Assembly: GCA_900550105.1 (NCBI GenBank)
Contig: URQW01000008.1
Span: 1 to 62,615 of the forward strand
DNA length: 62,615 nt
Origin: an uncultured Pelosinus sp.
GTDB taxonomy: Bacteria; Bacillota; Negativicutes; UMGS1260
Direction of reading: 5' to 3'
The position numbers and the translations under genes were made by a program. Positions 51,054-58,376 of the stretch are shown one piece after another. Position 1 is the stretch's first letter. Every line of letters begins with the position of its first letter. Below the pieces are notes generated by a model. The model was not told the origin of the DNA, did no database searches, and saw only the letters and a list, made by a program, of their open reading frames with translations.

Positions 51054-51797
51054 GTGAAATCCAAAGTTATGACCTTGAAGGAGGCGCTAGAAGTCGTTCA
51101 TGATGGCAGTCGCATCATGATGGGGGGCTTCTTAGATGTAGGCACTCCCCTAAAATGTATTGAAGGTCTTATTGAAAAACAGGTAAAGGATCTGACTCTT
51201 ATTGCCATTACGCCAGGTAGAGCTGGGTTTGGCAAAGCGCTTCTCTATAAGAATCAAATGGTGAAAGAATTGATTTCAAGCCATGTTGGGACAACACCGG
51301 AATCTACGGAAGAGTATTTAGCTGACAGACTTATGGTAAAGCAGTTTTTTCCGATGGGAACCTGGGTAGAAAAGGTCCATGCCGGGGCTGTGGGATTGCC
51401 AGCGGCGCTCATTCCAGTTGGTGTCGGAATCTTAGATGAAGCAGGCTTATTTCCTCATTTAGAAGAGCCGAAGGCGAAACTTGTTATAAATGGCATAGAA
51501 TGCTTCATTGAGCCTGCTTTAACAGCGGAAGTTTCCATTGTCAAAGCCTGGCGAGCTGATGAAATGGGCAATTTAGAATATCGTCAGACTGGAATTAATG
51601 ATCAGCAGGAAGTCGCTATGGCGGGACAATTTACGATTGCAGAAGTCAATGAAATTGTGCCTGTCGGTACTATTTCACCGGAACGGGTAGGAACGCCGGG
51701 GATTTTTGTGAATGCTGTCGTCAAAGGTTACACATTAGCTGAACAGGATGATATTTATCGACGCGACTGGCTTTCTAAAGGCAAGTTGAAGGCGTAG
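51054..51797 (+). CDS. family I CoA-transferase, subunit A (AtoD-like)
   Basis: A 247-residue protein from GTG after AAGGAGG. Seen: GGFLDVGTPLKCIEGL, ITPGRAGFGKALLYKNQMV-type substrate loop and GVGILDEAGLFPHLEEP. It pairs with subunit B to move CoA between acyl-CoA and carboxylate, as in acetate/butyrate-acetoacetate CoA-transferases. First gene of a sigma54-type operon with subunit B and an acyl-CoA dehydrogenase homologue. Acceptor acid unknown. Confidence 0.88.
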   Translation: MKSKVMTLKEALEVVHDGSRIMMGGFLDVGTPLKCIEGLIEKQVKDLTLIAITPGRAGFGKALLYKNQMVKELISSHVGTTPESTEEYLADRLMVKQFFPMGTWVEKVHAGAVGLPAALIPVGVGILDEAGLFPHLEEPKAKLVINGIECFIEPALTAEVSIVKAWRADEMGNLEYRQTGINDQQEVAMAGQFTIAEVNEIVPVGTISPERVGTPGIFVNAVVKGYTLAEQDDIYRRDWLSKGKLKA

Positions 51798-51835
51798 CTT
51801 ATAAAGAATTAGGTAAAATAAGGGAGGTATCATTG

Positions 51836-52501
51836 ATGGATCCGAGAGAATTGATCGCCCGACGGGCGGCACAGGAATTGAAGGATGGGCAGATTGTCAA
51901 TCTGGGTTTTGGCATGCCTACCCAAGCAGTCAATTATTTGCCGGAAGGCGTAAATTTAATTTTTCATACAGAAAATGGCGCTTTAGGGTTCGGACCGAGT
52001 CCGAAGGCCGATCTTGCCGATTCTGATATTGGTAATGCCGGCGGCGAGCCAGTTACGATGTTGCCAGGCGCATCGATCTTTTCTGTGGGCGTTTCTTTTG
52101 CCATTATGCGCAAGGGATTTCTTGATATTACGATTTTAGGCGCATTAGAGGTCGATCAGGAAGGAAATATTGCCAATTGGGCTGTAAAGCGCAAAGGAAA
52201 ATGGTGGCCAGGGATTGGCGGCGCTATGGATTTGACTTATGGGACGAAGCAAGTGGTTGCTTGTTTGATGCATACTGATAAAGAGGGAGTTTCCAAGGTG
52301 AAGAAACGCTGCGAGCTGCCGCTAACCGGAAAAGGTACTGTTAAGATGATTATTACGGAAAAAGCTGTATTTAACGTCGGAAAAAATCGTCTGATTTTGC
52401 GAGAAACGGCTCCTGGCGTTACGATTGATGATGTTAGAGCCATTACTGAGGCCGATTTTGACGTAGCTGATGATTTTCACGAAATGGTATTAGGAGGCTG
52501 A
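51836..52501 (+). CDS. family I CoA-transferase, subunit B (AtoA-like)
   Basis: A 221-residue protein. The catalytic glutamate that forms the CoA thioester is E46 in HTENGALGFGP; GGEPVTMLPGASIFS and GGAMDLTYGTKQVV follow as in the family. ATG 51836 is 8 bases after GGGAGG; TTG 51833 is the alternative. It lies 38 bases after subunit A and 4 bases before the dehydrogenase gene, so the three form one operon. Confidence 0.9.
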   Translation: MDPRELIARRAAQELKDGQIVNLGFGMPTQAVNYLPEGVNLIFHTENGALGFGPSPKADLADSDIGNAGGEPVTMLPGASIFSVGVSFAIMRKGFLDITILGALEVDQEGNIANWAVKRKGKWWPGIGGAMDLTYGTKQVVACLMHTDKEGVSKVKKRCELPLTGKGTVKMIITEKAVFNVGKNRLILRETAPGVTIDDVRAITEADFDVADDFHEMVLGG

Positions 52502-52505
52502 GGCC

Positions 52506-53618
52506 ATGGAGGAGTGGTTAGAGAAAGTCCGCGCCTTTTGCGATAAAAAACTGTCGCCGCTTGCCTATACCCTTGATAAGGAGAACCGTTTTCCTCGTGA
52601 ATTGTTGGGGGATTTACAGGAGCTAGGGCTATGGGGGAGTCAATATCCGCAAGAATATGGCGGCGCTGGGCGGGATGTGGAAACGGTTTACCAGGCTGTT
52701 ACGGAAATCGCCAAAGCAAGCGCTGGTGTATCCCTCACCTTAATTGTTCATTGGATGGCTTGTGATACTTTACTGAAATTTGGTACGAAGGAGCAACAAG
52801 CTACGTATTTAAGGCCCATGCTTCAGGGCGATAAGATTGCCGCATTTACGATCAGTGAACCGCAAGCTGGTTCTGATGCCGCGGCCATAGAGGCATTGGC
52901 AGTAAAAACAGAGCAAGGCTGGTCGCTTTCCGGCACAAAGTATTTTTGTACCAATGGCGCTTTGGCGGATCTTTATTTTATTGCCGTAAAAACAGCGCCT
53001 GATCTCGGCGCTAAGGGAATTAGTCTTGTAATTTTAGAAAAAGGCGCAACAGGATTCACCATTGGGGAACCGCTAGAGAAGCTTGGCTGCCGGAGTTCGC
53101 AGACGACGAGCTTGCTCTTGAACCAAGTTGAGATTCAGGAAGAGCAGATTGTTGGAAATGTGAATAGTGGCTTTAAAGCGGCTTTATACGGTCTTGTAGG
53201 CGGACGGCTAGGAATGGCCGTTATGGGGCTTGGTATTGCTGAAGCCGCATTTGCAGCGGCTACGGCCTATGCGAAAAAACGGCAAGCTTTTGGTAAACCG
53301 ATCAGTAAGCTCTATGCGATGCAGGAAAAGACGGCTAACATGGTCATTTCCTTACAGGCCTATCGTCTGTTAACGGCTGATGCTGTCAAAGGACGAGCCG
53401 CAGGCAGTGATTATAGTGAAAAAGCATCTATTGCTAAACTCTATGGTGCACGGGCGGCGCAGGAGATTACTTATGAAGCCCTGCAGGTACTTGGCGGTCA
53501 TGGGTATATGAAGCATCATCCTTTAGAGCGCTATGCTCGCGATGCCAGACTGATGGATATTGGCGTTGGCTCGTCGGAAGTGTTGAAAATGGTTTTGGGT
53601 AGTACCTATTTGGCATAA
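52506..53618 (+). CDS. acyl-CoA dehydrogenase-family flavoprotein lacking the usual catalytic glutamate
   Basis: A 370-residue FAD protein of the acyl-CoA dehydrogenase fold: FTISEPQAGSDAA (FAD/substrate loop), GTKYFCTNG, KRQAFGKPI, LQVLGGHGYM and YARDARL. The base that removes the alpha proton in butyryl- and medium-chain enzymes sits in IYEGT; here that place reads IGVGS, with Val. The alternative Glu of isovaleryl- or long-chain enzymes (in the LERL segment) is Gly here (YGLVGGRLG). Both proton-abstraction sites thus appear missing. A known member of this fold without the base is the 3-sulfinopropionyl-CoA desulfinase, so a non-dehydrogenase reaction is possible. No ETF genes are near. Confidence 0.8.
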   Translation: MEEWLEKVRAFCDKKLSPLAYTLDKENRFPRELLGDLQELGLWGSQYPQEYGGAGRDVETVYQAVTEIAKASAGVSLTLIVHWMACDTLLKFGTKEQQATYLRPMLQGDKIAAFTISEPQAGSDAAAIEALAVKTEQGWSLSGTKYFCTNGALADLYFIAVKTAPDLGAKGISLVILEKGATGFTIGEPLEKLGCRSSQTTSLLLNQVEIQEEQIVGNVNSGFKAALYGLVGGRLGMAVMGLGIAEAAFAAATAYAKKRQAFGKPISKLYAMQEKTANMVISLQAYRLLTADAVKGRAAGSDYSEKASIAKLYGARAAQEITYEALQVLGGHGYMKHHPLERYARDARLMDIGVGSSEVLKMVLGSTYLA

Positions 53619-53633
53619 GGACACAGAAAAAAT

Positions 53634-53682
53634 AAACCGGAACAGGCAACTGTAATAGGCGCCTTGTTCCGGTTTGGTTTTT
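53634..53682. terminator. bidirectional terminator between acyl-CoA dehydrogenase homologue and HD-GYP genes
   Basis: AAACCGGAACA.GGC pairs with GCC.TTGTTCCGGTTT, with T-rich sequence on the plus side and A/T-rich sequence on the other. It serves convergent transcripts. Confidence 0.75.
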
Positions 53683-54748
53683 AATGAATAGAGGGGATAC
53701 AACTACGAATTCGTTGAATGCCTTTCCAATCAGTTAACGAGAGACATTCGCCGTTTTCAAAGGCCAGAATGGGTCGTGGGCTTAAGTAATGACCTGAATA
53801 GATGATTTCACCCTCTCGGCCATCTTCTAGTTCTACTACGTTGCCAACCATTGCGTAAGAGGACTGAATTAAGAAGGTTGTACAAAGTTCGGCATCAAGC
53901 TTCGTGTACATATCGCCAATGAGGCTTTGGATCGCTTGGAAGGGGCTCATACGCTCTTGATATAAACGGTCTGATATCATCGCATCATAACTGTCAGCAA
54001 TGGCTAGAATACGGCCGAAGGGGTGAATCTTTGGCGCTGTAAAACCGCCAGGATAACCGCTGCCATCAAGACGTTCGTGATGCTGTAGGACAGCAAGCGC
54101 TACAGGCGGTTCCATACCGCGACAGCTAAGCAAAATTTTATAGGCTTGCGACGGGTGTTCCTTCATGAGTTTCCACTCTTCAGGGCTCAGGCTTACCGGT
54201 TTATCGAGCAGTGCTTGATTTAAGGTGAGTTTGCCAATATCATGCAGAAGACCTGCTAGCGTAAGTTGTTTGATTTCTGTGCGACTATAGCCGAGCCATT
54301 TCCCCATGGCGCCGCTTAAGAGGCCTACACGGACTGAATGGTGATACAAATAGTCTTCTGCTGAATTTTCCACATTGAGGTAGCTAATGGCGCCAGATGA
54401 CAAGGCTAGGGGCAGTACATAGTTTTCAGCAATCGTTATAAAAACTTTTAAAGGAACGACTTTGCGTGTGGCAATGACTTGAAATGCTTGTTTGAGTGTT
54501 GTTACGGCATTTTCAAGCAAGGCTAGTTTGCTTTTTTCTAACACGATTGGCTGGATGGAAATAACCGGCTGCTCCGTTTCGATTGGAACGTATTCTACCC
54601 CTAAGTGTTCCAGGTGAAGTAGCAGCGACTCATTCAGAGTCGTACCTTTGACAAGGAGGATTTTATTGCGGCTATCTAAGACATCATCACCGAGTTTCAT
54701 ACCGGGGTGTACATCGTCTAAAGCATAAAGCCGGGCAAAGGCCGCCAT
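53681..54748 (-). CDS. HD-GYP domain c-di-GMP phosphodiesterase (second of a tandem pair)
   Basis: A 355-residue protein with an N-terminal DUF-like domain (HPGMKLGDDVLDSRNKILL) and an HD-GYP domain with LLHDIGKLTLN, QHHERLDGSGYP and IADSYDAMISDRLYQ. All motif residues are kept. It is a close relative of the gene directly upstream and of the one at 26747. The ATG 54748 has AAAGGAG 9 bases upstream; ATG 54757 abuts it. Only 14 bases separate it from its partner, so one operon. Confidence 0.9.
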   Translation of the reverse strand: MAAFARLYALDDVHPGMKLGDDVLDSRNKILLVKGTTLNESLLLHLEHLGVEYVPIETEQPVISIQPIVLEKSKLALLENAVTTLKQAFQVIATRKVVPLKVFITIAENYVLPLALSSGAISYLNVENSAEDYLYHHSVRVGLLSGAMGKWLGYSRTEIKQLTLAGLLHDIGKLTLNQALLDKPVSLSPEEWKLMKEHPSQAYKILLSCRGMEPPVALAVLQHHERLDGSGYPGGFTAPKIHPFGRILAIADSYDAMISDRLYQERMSPFQAIQSLIGDMYTKLDAELCTTFLIQSSYAMVGNVVELEDGREGEIIYSGHYLSPRPILAFENGECLSLTDWKGIQRIRSCIPSIH

Positions 54749-54762
54749 TGTTGTCATCTCCT

Positions 54763-55830
54763 TTATGAAGAAATGGGATAAGGCATAATTTCGGCAATGC
54801 TTTTAAAATCGGGTAGGGTGACAAACTGTCCATCTAACCGATGAAGAATCGGTTTGGCAGTAACAAAAGGACCCGTAATGATAAGCTGGCCTTCTGAGCC
54901 GTCAGTCAGTTTGACCATATTGCCTGATATAGATTGTCCAAATTCATTGAGAAAGGTTGAGCAAATTTCAATATCGAATTTTCCATACATATTTTTGCTT
55001 AAGTGTTCCGCTGCGGCAAATGGAGTTACTTTTTCACTGTACAGTCGATTGGAGATCATGGCATCATAGGTATCGGCGATGGCGACAATACGACTATAGG
55101 GATGGATTTTATCAGCCGTAAAATGGCCGGGATAGCCGCTACCGTCAAGGCGCTCATGATGTTGGAGAACCGCAAAAGCGGCTTCTTTGGAAATTCCGGG
55201 AAGGGAAGCGATCATACTATAACTATAAGTAGCATGAAGACGCATAACCTTCATTTCCGCTTCAGAGAGTTTTCCTGGTTTATTTACAAGTTCCGCGGGG
55301 ATTTTAGCTTTGCCAATATCATGTAATAATCCGGCCATAATAAGATCAGAGATTGCTTTTTCTTCATAACCGAGCCATTTGCCAATCGCGCCGCTTAAGA
55401 GGCCTACATTCATCGAATGGTTAAAGAGATATTCTGGAGCAGGGTGATCGAGTGTTAAATAATTGAGTGAAGCAGGGCCGTTGACAATGGGAATCAGGTC
55501 GCTTTTAGCCACGTTTTCAAATACTTTTACGGGGACTTTATCATAATGCTCAATGGCCTTAAAGGCGTCTTTAATGACTTTTGCGGCTTTGTGCAATGAT
55601 TCGACTTTGGCAGCTTCCAGTGTCACTGAACCTTCCAGTGTTACGCTAGCTTCTTCTTGAATCATTACATCTTCTACGCCGAGACGGAAGAGGCGGTCAA
55701 TGAGCGGATCACTCAAAACAGTTCCTTCTGATAACAAAATACGTCCGCGTAAATCGAGAACGCTTTTGCCGAGCAGCATTCCGGCCTTTAACTTTGGTAA
55801 TTCATAAGAGTGTAATTCTTGGGCTGGCAT
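54763..55830 (-). CDS. HD-GYP domain c-di-GMP phosphodiesterase (first of a tandem pair)
   Basis: A 355-residue protein with the same plan as its downstream paralogue: an N-terminal domain with LKAGMLLGKSVLDLRGRILL, then HD-GYP with FNHSMNVGLLSGAIGKWLGY, LLHDIGKAKIP, QHHERLDGSGYP and IADTYDAMISNRLY, and a small C-terminal beta domain. AGAAGGAGGTG precedes the ATG. The sequence before it is A/T-rich (55850-55900), with a TATAAT-like box but no good -35. Confidence 0.9.
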   Translation of the reverse strand: MPAQELHSYELPKLKAGMLLGKSVLDLRGRILLSEGTVLSDPLIDRLFRLGVEDVMIQEEASVTLEGSVTLEAAKVESLHKAAKVIKDAFKAIEHYDKVPVKVFENVAKSDLIPIVNGPASLNYLTLDHPAPEYLFNHSMNVGLLSGAIGKWLGYEEKAISDLIMAGLLHDIGKAKIPAELVNKPGKLSEAEMKVMRLHATYSYSMIASLPGISKEAAFAVLQHHERLDGSGYPGHFTADKIHPYSRIVAIADTYDAMISNRLYSEKVTPFAAAEHLSKNMYGKFDIEICSTFLNEFGQSISGNMVKLTDGSEGQLIITGPFVTAKPILHRLDGQFVTLPDFKSIAEIMPYPISS

Positions 55831-55990
55831 ACATGAACACCTCCTTCTATTGCCGTAAAATTTACAATATTATAATAGTTGCTTATTATAAATATGATAG
55901 CCTATTACGGCAGCGGCGGCAATGGGAGGAGAGGCGGGATTTTAATGGAAAAGACAAGGCGAAAAGTCCTGTTATTGTAAATGATCGGTA

Positions 55991-56046
55991 AAAAAGGACT
56001 ATCGCCGGAAAGCAGCGTATAGCTGCTTTGGTGATAGTCCTTTTTT
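55991..56046. terminator. bidirectional terminator upstream of tandem HD-GYP operon
   Basis: AAAAAGGACTATC pairs with GATAGTCCTTTTT, and AAAGCAGC pairs with GCTGCTTT inside. T tracts lie on both sides; on the minus strand it ends the Cys-cluster mini-protein transcript. Confidence 0.85.
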
Positions 56047-56056
56047 CTCGGTTTAA

Positions 56057-56254
56057 CTAGTAGGAATGACTTGTTAGTTCGAGAATTTCTTTACGCATAT
56101 TCTCAAAGATCCGAATATCGCCGCATTCTATGTTGCAGCTTGTACAGTGGGTGCAGTGACTGCAGGTTCTGTCCTCCAAAGAATCAAGCTCTTCTAGTAA
56201 GTGTTTTGCTGTAGCGTTTGAGTCGCTTTGTAAGATAGCCGCCAGTTGTGCCAT
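56057..56254 (-). CDS. small Cys-cluster protein, 65 aa (unrecognised)
   Basis: A 65-residue protein. A helical N-terminus (MAQLAAILQSDSN...HLLEELDSL) is followed by a tight cysteine run C31-x2-C34-x2-C37-x2-C40-x3-C44 (CSHCTHCTSC) and a helical tail. The spacing suggests zinc, copper or an Fe-S centre, but no family is recognised. ATG 56254 follows GAGGGGGAT with good spacing; a TTG two codons earlier is the alternative. It lies 117 bases downstream of the 110-residue gene and just before a terminator. Confidence 0.7.
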   Translation of the reverse strand: MAQLAAILQSDSNATAKHLLEELDSLEDRTCSHCTHCTSCNIECGDIRIFENMRKEILELTSHSY

Positions 56255-56371
56255 TTTCAAATCCCCCTCACTACTTTTCTCTATGTCTCTCTAGCTTTAT
56301 TATAGGCTCTTGTGAGGGGAAATACAACAATATTACAAAAAATTGCGAAAAATAGCTTGACTAAATTTTAT

Positions 56372-56704
56372 CTACTCTTCGTGCTGTTTTTGGCTATATT
56401 CAGCTATAGCGGCAAAGCGGTCTGGCAGAGAGGCTGCCTTTAACCAAAGATCGCGAAACTGCTGGGAGTTTTTGAAGGTGGCGCTCCAGAGAAAAGCATC
56501 TTGCTCGGAATAACAGGCAAAAACAAGGCCTTTGGCTAAAGAAGCGGGGATATTGCCTGCTTCATCAGTCAGCAAGCCGTAGGGACCGTCTAATTTTTCT
56601 TCTACACAAAGCGCTGTTAAACCATCTTCAATTTCCACCTCTTCAAAGCCGAGATCTTCATAAAAAGTGCATAGCGAATTTTCAGGGGTACAAGTTTTGT
56701 CCAT
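56372..56704 (-). CDS. hypothetical protein, 110 aa
   Basis: A 110-residue acidic, soluble protein with no signal or membrane span. It starts MDKTCTPENSLCTFYEDLG and has an aromatic C-terminal half (ATFKNSQQFRDLWLKAASL). It does not match a family I know. GAGAGGAAG lies upstream of the ATG. It follows the GGDEF-HD-GYP gene by 20 bases on the same strand, so the two are probably co-transcribed. Confidence 0.65.
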   Translation of the reverse strand: MDKTCTPENSLCTFYEDLGFEEVEIEDGLTALCVEEKLDGPYGLLTDEAGNIPASLAKGLVFACYSEQDAFLWSATFKNSQQFRDLWLKAASLPDRFAAIAEYSQKQHEE

Positions 56705-56724
56705 GGTAATTTACTTCCTCTCTA

Positions 56725-58176
56725 TCAGGGCGATATATGTTTTTTTATTAGCTCAGTAAAGACTTCCACAAGTGTCGGATCAAATTGCTTGCCGGCGCAA
56801 CGTTGCAGTTCTTGCAGCGCCTGTTCTGAGGGCATGGCTTTACGATAAGGTCTGTCGCTTGTCATAGCATCATAGGCATCGACAATCGATAAAATGCGGC
56901 AAGCTAACGGGATTTCTTCTCCCGCTAGGCCGAAGGGATAGCCTTGGCCATTCCACCACTCATGGTGTTTTAGAATTTGCTCGGCAATGGGAATTAAATC
57001 TGGTGCAGAATAGGCGATACGATAGCCAATTTCGCAGTGTCGTTGCATCTCACTGTATTCTTCTGTTGTTAAACTGTCTGGTTTAAAGAGAATCCGATCA
57101 GGAATACCTATTTTGCCAATATCATGAAACTGAGCCAAGAGTCTTAAATCGCTGAGGCTTTCTTGCGGTAGAGCAAGCAGCTCTCCTAATGCTTCGGCAA
57201 GATCTTGCATTCGATCAGCATGGCCTTCCGTAATAAAATCACGCGCTTCTAAAAGCTTCATAGCTGTTTGAACAATCGAGCTGCGGGCGCTTTTATTACG
57301 ATGCAGTTTTTCCCGATACATGTGAGTGTCAGCCTGTTTGTAGCAGGCAATTAAATCAGGATGCGGGTTGCAGTCTGATAAAGCATACCCAATGGATAGG
57401 CTTAAATTGAGACTTTGTTGTGTTTGATTGATTAAAGCGGTCTTATAGCGAATTTCCTTAGCGATGATTTCTAGGGCTGCCAAGGTTGTATTAGGCAGTA
57501 AAATAGCAAATTCATCGCCGCCAGTACGGGCTACGCAGACTTGCGGCGGCGCCGCTTCGCGCAAAAGTCCAGCAGCAATCATGAGTAGGACATCGCCTGT
57601 TTCATTGCCTAGCGTATCATTTACAAGTTTTAATCCGTCAATGTCGCCAACAATAATACCGATAGGCGCATATTTTTCTTGCGATAGACGTAGCATTTCC
57701 GCTTCAAAGTAGGAACGGTTATATAGTTCTGTCAAGAAATCATGTTGGCTTAAATAACGAAAACGATCTCTACCGTCCTCGGTGTTTGCCAAAGAGCCGA
57801 ATTGAGCAAGTCGATTTGCCGCTTGTTCGCGCAGGAGAGCTGGACCGAGGCGTTCCAGGCGAGAGCGCGTGATAAAATCACAGGCGCCAGCATGGAGGCA
57901 CTCTACAATCGTAGCCTCATCGGCTATATCAGCTAGAATAATAAAAGGCGGCGAATTCTGCTGTTTTTGACAGAATGTAAGGGCTTTTAAGAGGAAATAC
58001 GGTTCATATTCGGCAATAATGACATCCCAAGCAGATGGCATGAGGTGCATTGTGAAATTTTCTAAAGTGGCAATCGGGGTAATCGTAAAGATAAAACCAA
58101 ATTGCTGAAGATGCTGCTGGATCAGATCTATGTCTCGATTCTGCTTCGTGGCGAGTAAAAGATTCAGCTCTTTCAT
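56725..58176 (-). CDS. degenerate receiver-GGDEF-HD-GYP c-di-GMP protein
   Basis: A 483-residue soluble protein. Residues 1-118 have the receiver fold order, but the phospho-Asp position is Glu (DVIIAEYEP, E56), the acidic pocket is LLLATKQNR and the conserved Lys is Arg (FITRS), so phosphorylation is unlikely. GGDEF (about 140-300) has intact ARTGGDEF but no RxxD I-site. HD-GYP (about 310-480) has FHDIGKIG, KHHEWWNGQGYP and VDAYDAMTSDRPYRK, fully conserved. The C-terminal GGDEF-HD half resembles that of the 957-residue protein at 23.7 kb. GGGAG precedes the ATG. It is divergent from the B12-binding protein gene. Confidence 0.92.
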   Translation of the reverse strand: MKELNLLLATKQNRDIDLIQQHLQQFGFIFTITPIATLENFTMHLMPSAWDVIIAEYEPYFLLKALTFCQKQQNSPPFIILADIADEATIVECLHAGACDFITRSRLERLGPALLREQAANRLAQFGSLANTEDGRDRFRYLSQHDFLTELYNRSYFEAEMLRLSQEKYAPIGIIVGDIDGLKLVNDTLGNETGDVLLMIAAGLLREAAPPQVCVARTGGDEFAILLPNTTLAALEIIAKEIRYKTALINQTQQSLNLSLSIGYALSDCNPHPDLIACYKQADTHMYREKLHRNKSARSSIVQTAMKLLEARDFITEGHADRMQDLAEALGELLALPQESLSDLRLLAQFHDIGKIGIPDRILFKPDSLTTEEYSEMQRHCEIGYRIAYSAPDLIPIAEQILKHHEWWNGQGYPFGLAGEEIPLACRILSIVDAYDAMTSDRPYRKAMPSEQALQELQRCAGKQFDPTLVEVFTELIKKHISP

Positions 58177-58316
58177 AATTTCACTCCCAACCCAAAAAAG
58201 AATAGGACGATTGTAACTATTTCCCTAACCTATTGACTAAATCCTGCTCATTAAGATGGTTGTCGACAAAAAACGATATAAAAAATCAAAAAAAGCTAAC
58301 AAAAAGTCCTGTAAGG

Positions 58317-58345
58317 TTTTCAGAGTGATCATTCTATAGTACAAT
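58317..58345 (+). promoter_or_regulatory. candidate sigma-A promoter of the B12-binding protein gene
   Basis: TTTTCA (58317-58322), a 17-base spacer and TACAAT (58340-58345), 31 bases before the ATG. It lies in the 200-base divergent region shared with the GGDEF-HD-GYP gene. Confidence 0.5.
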
Positions 58346-58376
58346 AAAGGTAAACGCATAAGAGGAGAAGGGGCCG

